Source: Phycisphaeraceae bacterium
GTDB lineage: Bacteria > Planctomycetota > Phycisphaerae > Phycisphaerales > Phycisphaeraceae
DNA length: 64,000 nucleotides
Reading direction: 5' to 3'
NCBI GenBank assembly: GCA_028284155.1
Contig: JANQSF010000137.1
Coordinates: 1-64,000 of the forward strand
Shown: in pieces, positions 32,865 to 41,886 of the stretch
Layout of the letters: each line of letters opens with the position of its first letter
Position numbering within the stretch: the first letter of the stretch is position 1
Notes under the pieces: model-generated
Told to the model about the DNA's origin: nothing
What the model saw: only the letters and a program-made list of their open reading frames with translations
Database searches by the model: none
Translations under genes and position numbers: made by a program

Positions 32865-35800
32865 GTGTCACAGGAAGACGGAGCCAAACCGGCCAACCCG
32901 CGCCGCGACGAACGTCCGCGCGTCCGCAAGCGTCGCCGACGCCGCTTGGCGTTGGTCGTGCTGTTGCTGCTCGTGCTCGGCCTGTTCAGCGTCTATCGCT
33001 ATTACACGCAGCCGCACAAGGTCGCCCAGTTCGCGGCCAACTCGCTTTCGCGCGTGCTCGGGGCGGACGTGACGGTCAGCGACGCGCGGTTCGAGTTGGC
33101 AGGCCGCGTCACGCTGCGCGGCCTGTCGATGCGCGTGCCGGAGGTCGAGGGCGACGCGGGCAAGCTCGCGCACATCGTTCAAGCCGACATCGCCTTCGAC
33201 CCGTGGGCGTTGCTGCTCGGCGAATTCCATATCGAGGAAGTGTCGCTGGACAACCCGACGCTGTATGTCTGCGAAGACGTCGCCAACGACCGGTTCAATT
33301 TCGAGCTGTTGCAAAAGCAACACCAGGAAGACCCGCAAGCGCCGCGCACGCCCGAGTTGCCGCAGGTCTTCGTCGAGAAGGGCGCGGTCGTATTCGGTGA
33401 GGTCGGCGAACTGCCTTACGAGCCGATCGGCCGACTCCTGTTCGCGGGCAAGCTGACGGAATACGCCAACGAGCCGGGCACGTACTTCTTCATGCTGCGT
33501 CAACTGTCAGAGCAGGCCGGCCCAACGCCGACGCTCAGCGGCAAGCTCAACCTGGAACACCTGGGCGTCGAAGCGCAGGTCGATGGGTTCGCGCTGGATG
33601 GGCCGCAGCGCAACATGTTGCCGCGCGACTTCCGGCGGCAGTGGGACGCCCTTTCGCCGTCCGGCCGAATGCCCTCGCTGCTGTTCAACTACGACGCGGA
33701 AGAGGGCTTCAGCGCCGAGGTCTCCGTGCGCGACGTCGCGCTGACGCTGCCGTTCGCGAAAGCCAGGAGCCGCCTTGAAAACGTGTCCGGCCGATTCAAG
33801 TTCGCACGGCGACCCGGCGGCGACCTGTCCGTGATGTGGGACGATGTACGCGGGCGTCTGTCCGACCCCTCCGGCCAAGCGGCGTATGTCATCAACGGCA
33901 CGGCGAGCGGCTCGGACCTGAATGGCCCGTTCGAGGCCGACATCGAAGTGACCGGCAACATGCAGCACGCGCCGAGTGTGTTGGCGGCGTTGCCGAAAGA
34001 CGTTCAGGATCAGTTCTGGCAATACGCGCCGCACGGCCGATTCGAGGTTCGGGTCCAACTCATCCGCGCGCAAGCGGGCGGCGAGATCAAGTACTCGGGC
34101 AAGGTCGACCTGCACGATGCGACGATTCTTTACACCGGCTTCCCGTATCAACTCCTGGATGCGCGGGCCGAGTTTCGCTTCGACGAGACGCTGGTCGAGG
34201 TTGTACGCATCGACGCGGTCGGGCCGAACGGCGGCAAGATTCGTGTCACGGGAGAGATCCACGATCCGGGCAAACGGGGCTCTGAAGTCAAGATGCACAT
34301 CACGGCGACCGACGCGCCGATCGATCGCAACCTGTTCAACGCCGTCACACCCACCCAACGCAAGGTGTTGGCCATGTTCTTCGACGAGCCGGCCTACCGG
34401 CGGCTCGTGCGCGACGGCCTCATCCCGGACGAGCCTGGCACGCGGCTCGGCGGGCGCGGCAGTCTCGACATCCGTGTGCACCGCCTGCCCGGGCCGGAGC
34501 GCATCTGGCGGACGACCGTCGTCGCCACCGCGGCGTCGCCGATCAACATGCTTTTCAAGCATTGGCCTTACCCCTTCACCGCGACGACGGGTCGGCTAAT
34601 CATCAGCGACACCGAGGTCCGTGCCGAGAACGTCGTGCTGCAAGGCCCGCACGGCGGCAAGGCGACGTTGACCGGCCGATACTTCAAAGATGTCGAGAAC
34701 GACGGCGTCTGGCGACCTGACCTGAAGCTCGAGGCGGTCGGCCTGCCGATGGACGAGTTGCTGCTGTCGACCGTCAAGCCGCCGCAGGACCAGTGGCTGC
34801 GGCGGATGCAGATCACGGGCAAACTCAACGCGACAGCGCGCGTGTTCGATGACGGTGTTGACCGGCATGCTTACCACGTCGACGTGACGATGGAGGACGG
34901 CCGATCGCGGCCGCACGGCGGTGACTACGTGCTGGAGGGACTGAAGGCGAAGGTCGCGCTCAGGGCCGGTCGGGCGACCATCGAACGCCTCACCGCGCAA
35001 CACGGCGATACGACCTTGAGCATCACCGGCAACGTGGGGTGGGTCGGCGGCAAGTCAGATGTTGCGCTGAACATTGAAGGGCGGGACGTCCGGTTCGAAG
35101 ACCCGATCGTTCAACTCATCCCCAACGAAGAGTCGATCCGCGAGCAACTCGCCGAGGTATTCGATCGGTTCAAGCCGACGGGCGGTTTCGACTTCGACCT
35201 GGCGTTGAAGCAGGGCTCGACGAACGACTACACGCTGCGCGTCGCGCCGCGGACGCTCGCGTTCGACCTGAACCAGCAGCGGCTTGAATTGAAGGACATG
35301 TCGGGTTCGGTCACGCTCACCGCCGGCCGAATCGTGTTTGACAACTTGATGGCGTCGTGGCCCGACGGACGGGGCGCGGTGACGGGCACCGTGAACACAT
35401 CGGGCGACACCCCGATCGTTGACGTGAAGATCGACGCGGACGTTACAAAGTTCGGCAAGACGCTGCGCACCGTGCTGCCGACCGGCGTGACCGGCACGAT
35501 CGAAAAACTGCAACTGGGCGGTCGATACGCGTTCGACGACGCGCACCTGACTTACAAGCCGAACGCAGAGGGCAAGGCCGAGTTCGGTTTCACCGGTGAC
35601 ATGCTGCTAACCGACGCCAAGGCCAACGCGGGCGTGACGCTGACCGAGATCAACGGCGTACTGTCGGTGACCGCAACGCACACTGAGGGCAACGATTGGC
35701 CGCGCATCGACCTGTCGCTCAAGGCCGACCGCCTGCGTGTCATCGATCGCATGGTTGCGCCGCTTTCGATGACGCTGTCGAACAAGGCAAAACGGGATCG

Positions 35801-36545
35801 TTTGGTCTGCGACGACCTGCGCGGGGCGGTGTATGGCGGCGTGATCGTCGGCGACGGGATGCTCTGGTTCGACGACGACCCGGGCTACCGCATCAACGTC
35901 GTGCTGCAGGACGCGGCGCTTGCGCCGATGCTCGATCCGTTGAAACAGCCTGCCGATGACGTGAAGCAGGAAACGACCAAGGCGCCGCAGGGCAAGACGG
36001 CGACGCTGTCGGCCAGCCTGTCGCTGCAAGGCCCGGTGGACGACCCGGCCGGACGTGTTGGCCGCGGCGAGGCGCGCGTGAAACACGCCGACCTGTACCG
36101 CACACCGTTGTCGCTCGCGCTGTTGCAGGTGATCAACCTGACCTGGCCGAGCGCCAAGTCGTTCGACCGCGCAGCCGCGAGTTACATCATCGATGGCGAC
36201 AACATCCGGTTCGACACCGTGCGCTTCGACAGCCCGAGCGTGGAGGTCATCGGCAAGGGCACGATGAAGTACAGCACGCAGGCGCTCGACCTGCGGCTGG
36301 TGTCGCGCAACCCGAACACCGACTGGGGCGCGGTCGGCGACCTGCTCAACCTGTTCAAGGATCAGATCATCAGCATCCGCGTGACAGGGACGCTGGGCAA
36401 CCCGAAGACCGAGGCGGAAAGCCTCGAAGGGTTCAAGAAAACGATCCGCGACATCTTCGGCACACCGAAGCCGGACGACGCTCAGCCGCGCCGCCGACCC
36501 AACCCCGCGCCCGTATCGGGCACGCCGACGAGGTCGGGCCAATAG
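32865..36545 (+). CDS. AsmA/TamB-like large envelope protein
   Basis: This is a 1226-residue protein from a GTG start at 32865. A basic N-terminus and a single membrane helix (RRLALVVLLLLVLGLFSVYRYY, about 27-48) are followed by long beta-strand repeats with the AsmA N-terminal signature (LSRVLGADVTVSDARFELAG; DPWALLLGEFHIEEVSL). The C-terminal AsmA_2-like part (VEVIGKGTMKYSTQALDLRL; ISIRVTGTLGNPK) is intact. It likely spans the periplasm and moves or shapes lipids or outer-membrane proteins. The 3' end overlaps the 3' end of bioD on the other strand by 64 bases. Confidence 0.8.
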   Translation: MSQEDGAKPANPRRDERPRVRKRRRRRLALVVLLLLVLGLFSVYRYYTQPHKVAQFAANSLSRVLGADVTVSDARFELAGRVTLRGLSMRVPEVEGDAGKLAHIVQADIAFDPWALLLGEFHIEEVSLDNPTLYVCEDVANDRFNFELLQKQHQEDPQAPRTPELPQVFVEKGAVVFGEVGELPYEPIGRLLFAGKLTEYANEPGTYFFMLRQLSEQAGPTPTLSGKLNLEHLGVEAQVDGFALDGPQRNMLPRDFRRQWDALSPSGRMPSLLFNYDAEEGFSAEVSVRDVALTLPFAKARSRLENVSGRFKFARRPGGDLSVMWDDVRGRLSDPSGQAAYVINGTASGSDLNGPFEADIEVTGNMQHAPSVLAALPKDVQDQFWQYAPHGRFEVRVQLIRAQAGGEIKYSGKVDLHDATILYTGFPYQLLDARAEFRFDETLVEVVRIDAVGPNGGKIRVTGEIHDPGKRGSEVKMHITATDAPIDRNLFNAVTPTQRKVLAMFFDEPAYRRLVRDGLIPDEPGTRLGGRGSLDIRVHRLPGPERIWRTTVVATAASPINMLFKHWPYPFTATTGRLIISDTEVRAENVVLQGPHGGKATLTGRYFKDVENDGVWRPDLKLEAVGLPMDELLLSTVKPPQDQWLRRMQITGKLNATARVFDDGVDRHAYHVDVTMEDGRSRPHGGDYVLEGLKAKVALRAGRATIERLTAQHGDTTLSITGNVGWVGGKSDVALNIEGRDVRFEDPIVQLIPNEESIREQLAEVFDRFKPTGGFDFDLALKQGSTNDYTLRVAPRTLAFDLNQQRLELKDMSGSVTLTAGRIVFDNLMASWPDGRGAVTGTVNTSGDTPIVDVKIDADVTKFGKTLRTVLPTGVTGTIEKLQLGGRYAFDDAHLTYKPNAEGKAEFGFTGDMLLTDAKANAGVTLTEINGVLSVTATHTEGNDWPRIDLSLKADRLRVIDRMVAPLSMTLSNKAKRDRLVCDDLRGAVYGGVIVGDGMLWFDDDPGYRINVVLQDAALAPMLDPLKQPADDVKQETTKAPQGKTATLSASLSLQGPVDDPAGRVGRGEARVKHADLYRTPLSLALLQVINLTWPSAKSFDRAAASYIIDGDNIRFDTVRFDSPSVEVIGKGTMKYSTQALDLRLVSRNPNTDWGAVGDLLNLFKDQIISIRVTGTLGNPKTEAESLEGFKKTIRDIFGTPKPDDAQPRRRPNPAPVSGTPTRSGQ

Positions 36546-37282
36546 CTCATACCGACGGCGTCGATGATCGCGTAGGGCATGACGCCCTTGTGGACTTTCA
36601 CCTGATTAGGCTCACACCGCGGCACGGTCGCGAGCACGGGCACGCGGGTCATTTTCGCAAGCCACTGACGGTTCGTCGCCACCGACTCATCGCTCTGCGT
36701 CGAAGGGTCGGCCGGGTAGCCGTTGACAACCAAGCCGGCGACCTTGCAGCCCGCCTCGCGCAGCAGGCGGACGGTCATGGCGGTGTGGTTGAGTGTGCCA
36801 AGGTTCGCACGCGTGACGACGACGACGGGATAGCCAAGCGCCACGATCAGGTCGAGCACCGTGCGCTGCGCGTCGGCCGGGTCGATCGGCACGAGCAGGC
36901 CGCCGATGCCCTCGATGAGCATCGCGTCGCTGGCGGCGTCGAGGCGTTCGAGACGGTCGGCCAGCAGCGACCAGTCGGGGGCCTCGCCCGTCAACTCCGC
37001 CGCGACAGCCGGCGCGAGCGGCGCGACATAACGCAGCGGGTGGATCACGTCGAGCGGTTGGCGGCAGTCAGCGAAGTGGGCCAACGCCTCGGCGTCTTCG
37101 CTGACTAGGCCCTCGCGGTCGCGGCGACACCCGCTGGCCAACGGCTTGCTGACGCCGACGGTCAATCCCGCGCGACGCAGCAGCGCGGCGATGGCGCACG
37201 TGATGACCGTCTTGCCGACCTCCGTATCGGTGGCGGTGACGAACAGGCCGGGCTTGGTGAGGTTGGGTGGGCGGTCGAACAC
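36482..37282 (-). CDS. bioD: Dethiobiotin synthetase BioD
   Basis: This is a 266-residue protein from a GTG at 37282 (VFDRPPNLTKPGLF). The P-loop TATDTEVGKT is the BioD signature. SKPLASG, with the catalytic lysine, follows, as do a Glu-rich ATP-binding core (LIEGIGGLLVP) and VVTRANLGTLNHT. It makes dethiobiotin from DAPA, CO2 and ATP. The frame continues upstream to 37453, but that part crosses a repeat and lacks support. The gene is separate from other bio genes. Its end overlaps the AsmA-like gene in a convergent way. Confidence 0.9.
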   Translation of the reverse strand: MFDRPPNLTKPGLFVTATDTEVGKTVITCAIAALLRRAGLTVGVSKPLASGCRRDREGLVSEDAEALAHFADCRQPLDVIHPLRYVAPLAPAVAAELTGEAPDWSLLADRLERLDAASDAMLIEGIGGLLVPIDPADAQRTVLDLIVALGYPVVVVTRANLGTLNHTAMTVRLLREAGCKVAGLVVNGYPADPSTQSDESVATNRQWLAKMTRVPVLATVPRCEPNQVKVHKGVMPYAIIDAVGMSYWPDLVGVPDTGAGLGRRRG

Positions 37283-37342
37283 GGGGCAAAGCGTAGGCGG
37301 GGTGCGGAGCAAGGGAGAAAGGGAGAAGGGGAGATGGGGTTT

Positions 37343-37422
37343 GGGTGGCTGTGAATAAGCGAAGCGTTTCAAGGCGGTGAGCGCACGTTGCCGTGAAACG
37401 CTGCGCCTATTCACAGGCACCC
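37343..37422. repeat. Inverted repeat, family CTGTGAA-AAGCGAAGCG, copy 1
   Basis: The arms 37343-37375 and 37390-37422 pair at 29 of 33 positions, with a 14-nt loop. It is related in sequence to the element at 41743-41822. It lies between bioD and folA. Confidence 0.75.
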
Positions 37423-37449
37423 CGCGCCGTGCGGGCCGACGGCGACTCG

Positions 37450-37938
37450 TCATGTCGCGGCTGCGCGTTCGTAGACCTCGAATGTCATGTCGTGCTCATT
37501 GCGCTCATCGCTCGCGTGGGACGTGCTTTCGGTCAACCGCCACCGCGTCAGGTCGATCGGGCCGAAGCGCACATCGCCGTCGACCGAGGCGTGCACGCGT
37601 GTGAGGTACAGCCGATCGGCCCGCGGGAGTGCTTCGTCGAACAGCGCGCGACCGCCGATGACAAAGACCTCGTCTTCGCCGGCCAGCGCGACGGCGTCGT
37701 CAAGACTGTGCGCGACGTCCGCGCCTTGGGCGACGTAGTCCGACTGCCGTGTGACCACGATCGAACGACGCTCCGGCAACGGCCGACCGAGCGACTCCCA
37801 CGTGCGTCGGCCCATGATGATTGTGTGGCCCGTCGTCAGGGCCTTGAAGCGTTTAAGGTCGGCCGACAGCCGCCACGGCAGGTCGTTGTCCTTGCCGATG
37901 ACGCCGTTGTCCGCGATGGCGAGGATGACGCAGAGCAT
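37450..37938 (-). CDS. folA: Dihydrofolate reductase FolA
   Basis: This is a 162-residue protein with the classic DHFR order: ILAIADNGVIGKDNDLPW, LSADLKRF (catalytic Asp), TIIMGRRTWESLG, RPLPERRSIVVTR, EVFVIGGRALFDEAL and YLTRVHASVDGDVRF. It reduces dihydrofolate produced by thymidylate synthase, whose gene lies just upstream on the same strand; the two are probably one unit, interrupted by an inverted repeat. There is no clear ribosome-binding site. Confidence 0.95.
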   Translation of the reverse strand: MLCVILAIADNGVIGKDNDLPWRLSADLKRFKALTTGHTIIMGRRTWESLGRPLPERRSIVVTRQSDYVAQGADVAHSLDDAVALAGEDEVFVIGGRALFDEALPRADRLYLTRVHASVDGDVRFGPIDLTRWRLTESTSHASDERNEHDMTFEVYERAAAT

Positions 37939-37997
37939 GGGAACTGATGCAGAATGGAGAGTGACGAATTGCGAGTGGCGAAGTCGGAGTTGTTGAC

Positions 37998-38081
37998 CGG
38001 GAGGGCGAGGCTCCGTCCGAGCCGTGGTTCAGTCTGCGCGACCGTCTTGCCACGCGGCTCGGACGGAGCCTCGCCCTCCCG
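37998..38081. repeat. Inverted repeat GGAGGGCGAGGCTCCG
   Basis: The arms 37998-38027 and 38050-38081 pair completely except for a 2-nt gap. The loop is about 22 nt. It lies three bases beyond the thyA stop codon, in the gap between thyA and folA. Confidence 0.8.
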
Positions 38082-38083
38082 AC

Positions 38084-38899
38084 TCACACCGCCACGACCG
38101 CGCGGATGTGCGGGTGCGGGTTGTAGTTGGTCAGCTTGAAGTCGTCGAACGCGAACGTGTCGATCGTTTGGCCGCGCGGCTTGATCGTCATCGTCGGCAA
38201 CGGGCGCGGGTCGCGGGTGAGTTGCTCGCGGGCCTGGTCGAAATGGTTGGTGTACAGGTGCGCGTCGCCGAGCGTGTGGACGAAGTCGCCGGCTTCGAGG
38301 CCGGTCACCTGCGCGACCATCATCGTTAGCAGCGCGTACGACGCGATGTTGAACGGCACGCCAAGGAACACGTCGGCGCTGCGCTGGTAGAGCTGACACG
38401 ACAACCGGCCCGGCGCATCGCCAATGCCCGGTGCAACGTAAAACTGAAACAAAAGGTGACACGGCGGCAAGGTCATGCGATCGATCTCGCCGACGTTCCA
38501 CGCGCTGACGATCAGTCGGCGGGAGTCGGGGTTGTGCCGGATGTCGTCAACGACCTGCGCGATCTGGTCGATCGTCTGCCCGTCGGGCGTCGCCCACGAC
38601 CGCCACTGCTTGCCATACACCGGGCCGAGGTCGCCGGTGTCCGGGTCGGCCCACTCGTCCCAAATGCTCACGCCGTGATCGTTCAGGTACGCGACGTTCG
38701 TGTCGCCGCGTAAAAACCAGAGCAGTTCGTGGATGATCGACCGCAGGTGCAGCTTCTTGGTCGTCAGCAGCGGGAAGCCGCGCGACAGGTCGAACCGCAT
38801 CTGGTGGCCGAACACGCTGCGCGTGCCCGTGCCGGTGCGGTCAGCCTTGTCCACGCCGTGGTCGAGGATGTGTTGCAGCAGGTCGAGGTAGGGGCTCAT
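38084..38899 (-). CDS. thyA: Thymidylate synthase ThyA
   Basis: This is a 271-residue enzyme. GGAGGTCGCCG precedes the ATG at 38899. The active-site Cys147 (LPPCHLLFQF) equals E. coli Cys146. The remaining family blocks are RTGTGTRSVFG, GVSIWDEWAD, GPVYGKQWRSW and CQLYQRSADVFLGVPFNIAS, with the C-terminal folate loop IRAVVAV. Methylates dUMP to dTMP with methylene-THF. The folA gene follows on the same strand. Confidence 0.97.
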   Translation of the reverse strand: MSPYLDLLQHILDHGVDKADRTGTGTRSVFGHQMRFDLSRGFPLLTTKKLHLRSIIHELLWFLRGDTNVAYLNDHGVSIWDEWADPDTGDLGPVYGKQWRSWATPDGQTIDQIAQVVDDIRHNPDSRRLIVSAWNVGEIDRMTLPPCHLLFQFYVAPGIGDAPGRLSCQLYQRSADVFLGVPFNIASYALLTMMVAQVTGLEAGDFVHTLGDAHLYTNHFDQAREQLTRDPRPLPTMTIKPRGQTIDTFAFDDFKLTNYNPHPHIRAVVAV

Positions 38900-38965
38900 C
38901 GGCGACCTCCGTGTCAGGCGGGCATCATACCACCGACGGCGGGCGTCGGAATAGCGGCAGAGGAG

Positions 38966-39118
38966 TGACCACGGATGACACGGATGGGCACGGACCAAGA
39001 GGGATCAAGAGACGGGTCGGATGATCGAACGATTGCGTCGCCACAGGAAGCAGCTAGGCCCGATCCAATTCTGCTCCTTCTTGACCCCATCCGTGCCCAT
39101 CCGTGTCATCCGTGGTCA
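38966..39118. repeat. Inverted repeat with perfect 29-bp arms, CACGGATGACACGGATG family
   Basis: The arms 38966-38994 and 39090-39118 are exact reverse complements around a 95-nt spacer. The arm is itself built of CGGATG-like units. Related elements are at 39156, 53667 and 58303. Confidence 0.8.
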
Positions 39119-39155
39119 AATACCGTGGCAGACGAATGTCGTGCCAATTCGGAGC

Positions 39156-39294
39156 GACCGCGGGTTACGCGGATCGCGCGGATAGGGATGGCGACGGACG
39201 CGACCGAGCGATCCGAAAAGGCTACTTGCATTCGACCCCCGCCGCCCGACTCCCGATCCCCTCTCTTATCCGCGCTATCCGCGAAATCCGCGGC
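39156..39294. repeat. Imperfect inverted repeat, CGCGGAT family
   Basis: The arms 39156-39186 and 39265-39294 pair at most positions. Same phrase type as the previous element but a different sequence. Confidence 0.65.
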
Positions 39295-39347
39295 CAAACC
39301 CGGCTAAGCTTGCACGCGTATCACGCGGTGTTCCCCGGAGGCTAGTC

Positions 39348-40115
39348 ATGTACGAGTTTCTCAATTGGCTGCTGCACCCGACGATGCTGCTGTCGCTGCT
39401 CACGCTGTTGGCTGTGCTCAACCTTTGGCGGCGTCGGCAGGAGTCGAAGCGTCGGCTGCTTCTGGTCACCATACCGCTCTTGCTGTTGATCGTCTGGTCG
39501 ATGCCGGTTGTTTCGACGGCGATGAAGGTCGCATTGGAGTCGCCGTACCCACCGCTGACCGATCGGCCGACCGACGCGCAGGCGATCGTCGTGCTCGGCG
39601 GGTGGGTGTCGGGGCGGGACGCGAACCACCCCGAGCCGACGCTCGGCCGCGACAGCGTTTACCGCTGCTTGCACGCGGCCAATCTGTATCACAAGGGCAA
39701 CCCGATCCCCGTGCTGGTGACCGGCAAGACGGCCGACGCCAAACTGGACGACCCGAGCTTGGCGCGGGTGATGGCCGACCTGCTGATCGACCTGGGCGTG
39801 CGCGAAAGCCACATCATCATCGAGCAGGAGTCGGGCAACACGTTCGAGAACGCCGAACGCTCTGCGCCACTGCTCAAACAACGCGACATCCATCACATCG
39901 TGCTGGTCACCGACGCCGCACACCTCTCCCGCGCGATCCCGTGCTTCGAGCAGCATGGACTTGAAGTGACGCCCGCGGGCTGCCGGTACGGTCGGCCGAC
40001 CGTCGACCTCAGCCCCGGGGCATTTTTCCCCCGCGAGGATGCGGCCCTCGGGTCGCAGGTCGCCCTGCACGAGATGCTCGGCTGGCTGTGGTACCGCATG
40101 AAGGGGCGGATCTGA
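39348..40115 (+). CDS. ElyC/SanA/YdcF family membrane protein
   Basis: This is a 255-residue protein. Two N-terminal membrane helices (TMLLSLLTLLAVLNLW, about 12-27; LLLVTIPLLLLIVWSM, about 36-52) are followed by the DUF218 alpha/beta domain with QAIVVLGGWVSG, PIPVLVTGK, ESGNTFENAE and VLVTDAAHLSRA. E. coli ElyC and SanA of this family affect envelope integrity. CCGGAGG before the ATG at 39348 is a strong ribosome-binding site. The gene stands alone. Confidence 0.85.
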   Translation: MYEFLNWLLHPTMLLSLLTLLAVLNLWRRRQESKRRLLLVTIPLLLLIVWSMPVVSTAMKVALESPYPPLTDRPTDAQAIVVLGGWVSGRDANHPEPTLGRDSVYRCLHAANLYHKGNPIPVLVTGKTADAKLDDPSLARVMADLLIDLGVRESHIIIEQESGNTFENAERSAPLLKQRDIHHIVLVTDAAHLSRAIPCFEQHGLEVTPAGCRYGRPTVDLSPGAFFPREDAALGSQVALHEMLGWLWYRMKGRI

Positions 40116-40312
40116 AAACGGGTGAGACGGGTTGATTACAAGATCGGGTGCCACGGTCAAGCGCAGCACAAGCCGTGTTTTCTGGGCGTCCACACCCGTC
40201 GGCTGATTGGCCCGTACAACAAACGAATACAGCCCTTGTGCTAAACTCTTGTTTCGTCAGGGGCGCGTATCCGCGCGCCGCCAACCCTCGCTCGTCTCGT
40301 CAGGATGATGCC

Positions 40313-41704
40313 ATGCAACGAATGACCCAATGTCTCGTCGTCACGATCCTTTCGACGCTCGCCGCCCCGCTGCTCGCGGCGGATCGGCCGAACATCATCT
40401 TCTTCCTCTCCGACGACCACCGGGCCGACGTGATGGGCTGCGCGGGGCACCCGGTGGCCAAGACGCCGACGCTCGACAAACTCGCGTCGCGGGGCGTGCG
40501 GTTCAGCAACATGTTCGTGACGACGTCGATCTGCGCCGCCAGCCGGGCGACGATCCTGACCGGGCTGGTCGAGCGGACGCACGGCTTCACGTTCGGCAAG
40601 CCGCCGGTCTCCGAACACCACGCGAGTCACTCGTACGCCGCGCTGCTGCGAAAAGCGGGCTACCGCACGGGCTTCACCGGCAAGTACGGCGTGAACATGC
40701 GCGTCAAGCAGCAGGATCTGTTCGATGTGTTCCAACCGGTCGGCCGCAACCCGTTCTTCCGTCAGACCGAAAACAGCATGCGTCACGAGGCCGACGCCAA
40801 CGCCGACAACGCGATCGCCTTCATCAAGAGCAATCCGAAAGACAAGCCGTTCTGCCTGTCGGTCAGCTTCAACTCGACGCACGCCGAGGACGGCGACAAG
40901 ACCGACCACTACCCTTGGCCGCAATCCGCCGCGGGCCTCTACCTGCGCAAGAAGATGCCTCGGCCGAAGCTTGACGGCGGTGCGTCGTTTGATTCGTTAC
41001 CCGAGTTTCTGCGTAAGTCGATGAACCGCGACCGCTACCACTGGCGGTGGGACACCGAGCACAAATATCAGGTCAACATGCGGGCGTACTTCCGCATGCT
41101 TTACGGCATGGACCACGCGATCGGCCGCGTGCTCAAGGCGCTCGAAGAGCAAGGCCTAGCGGACAATACGGTGATCATGTTCACCGGCGACAACGGCTAC
41201 TACATGGCCGAACGTGGCTTCGCGGGCAAGTGGTCACACTTCGAGCAGTCGCTACGCGTGCCGCTGATCATCTACGACCCGCGCGTTCCGCAAGCCAAGC
41301 GCGGCCGGGTTGACGAACACATGGCGCTCAATCTCGACATCGCGCCGACGATCCTGAGCTACGCGGGCATCGACCTGCCCAAGCACTACCAGGGCCGAGC
41401 GCTTTCACCGCTTGTCGCGGGGAACACGCCCGTCGAGTGGCGGAACGACTTCTTCTGCGAACACCTCATGGAACGCCACGACATCCCCAAGTGGGAAGGC
41501 GTGCGCGGGCAGCGCTACGTCTACGCCCGCTACCTCGACCACGACTACGAGTTCCTGCACGACCTCGAAACCGACCCGGACCAACTCAAGAACCTGGCGA
41601 AAGACCCGAAGCACAAAACGACACTTGAGATGATGCGCAAACGCAGCAACGAACTGCGCGACGCGTACGGCGGGCCGTATGTGAGTCGGAAGCGGCGGCG
41701 CTGA
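40313..41704 (+). CDS. Secreted sulfatase (arylsulfatase/choline-sulfatase fold)
   Basis: This is a 463-residue protein with a signal peptide (CLVVTILSTLAAPLLA) cleaved near LLA-AD. RPNIIFFLSDDHRAD gives the calcium-binding Asp-Asp pair. The formylglycine site is Cys74 in CAASR (C-x-A-x-R), so it needs a formylglycine-generating enzyme. TGDNGYYMAERG and GKWSHFEQSLRVPLIIYDP complete the sulfatase blocks. AGGATGATGCC precedes the ATG. It cleaves sulfate esters, probably of algal polysaccharides; the exact substrate is unknown. Confidence 0.92.
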   Translation: MQRMTQCLVVTILSTLAAPLLAADRPNIIFFLSDDHRADVMGCAGHPVAKTPTLDKLASRGVRFSNMFVTTSICAASRATILTGLVERTHGFTFGKPPVSEHHASHSYAALLRKAGYRTGFTGKYGVNMRVKQQDLFDVFQPVGRNPFFRQTENSMRHEADANADNAIAFIKSNPKDKPFCLSVSFNSTHAEDGDKTDHYPWPQSAAGLYLRKKMPRPKLDGGASFDSLPEFLRKSMNRDRYHWRWDTEHKYQVNMRAYFRMLYGMDHAIGRVLKALEEQGLADNTVIMFTGDNGYYMAERGFAGKWSHFEQSLRVPLIIYDPRVPQAKRGRVDEHMALNLDIAPTILSYAGIDLPKHYQGRALSPLVAGNTPVEWRNDFFCEHLMERHDIPKWEGVRGQRYVYARYLDHDYEFLHDLETDPDQLKNLAKDPKHKTTLEMMRKRSNELRDAYGGPYVSRKRRR

Positions 41705-41742
41705 CACGTGGAGACACATACCGCCGAATGAACGGATTCATT

Positions 41743-41822
41743 GGGTGCCTGTGAACAAGCGAAGCGTTTCACGGTATTTGGTATCCAACTCCGTGAAACG
41801 CTTCGCTTGTTCACAGGCACCC
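41743..41822. repeat. Perfect 32-bp-arm inverted repeat, family CTGTGAA-AAGCGAAGCG, copy 2
   Basis: The arms 41743-41774 and 41791-41822 are exact reverse complements with a 16-nt loop (TATTTGGTATCCAACT). Sequence-related to copy 1 at 37343. Between convergent sulfatase and icd genes. Confidence 0.9.
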
Positions 41823-41886
41823 TCGCAAACGGGCGCAACGTGGTGGGCCGAGCAATGCCTTGACCCACTCTACGAAGACCGCATGT

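Larger units (their letters stand above)
38900..39347. other. 448-bp divergent gap with two inverted repeats
   Basis: This lies between divergent thyA and the ElyC-like gene. No gene is seen. It holds two successive inverted repeats (38966-39118 and 39156-39294). GGAGGCTAGTC, the ribosome-binding site of the next gene, ends the stretch. Confidence 0.6.
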
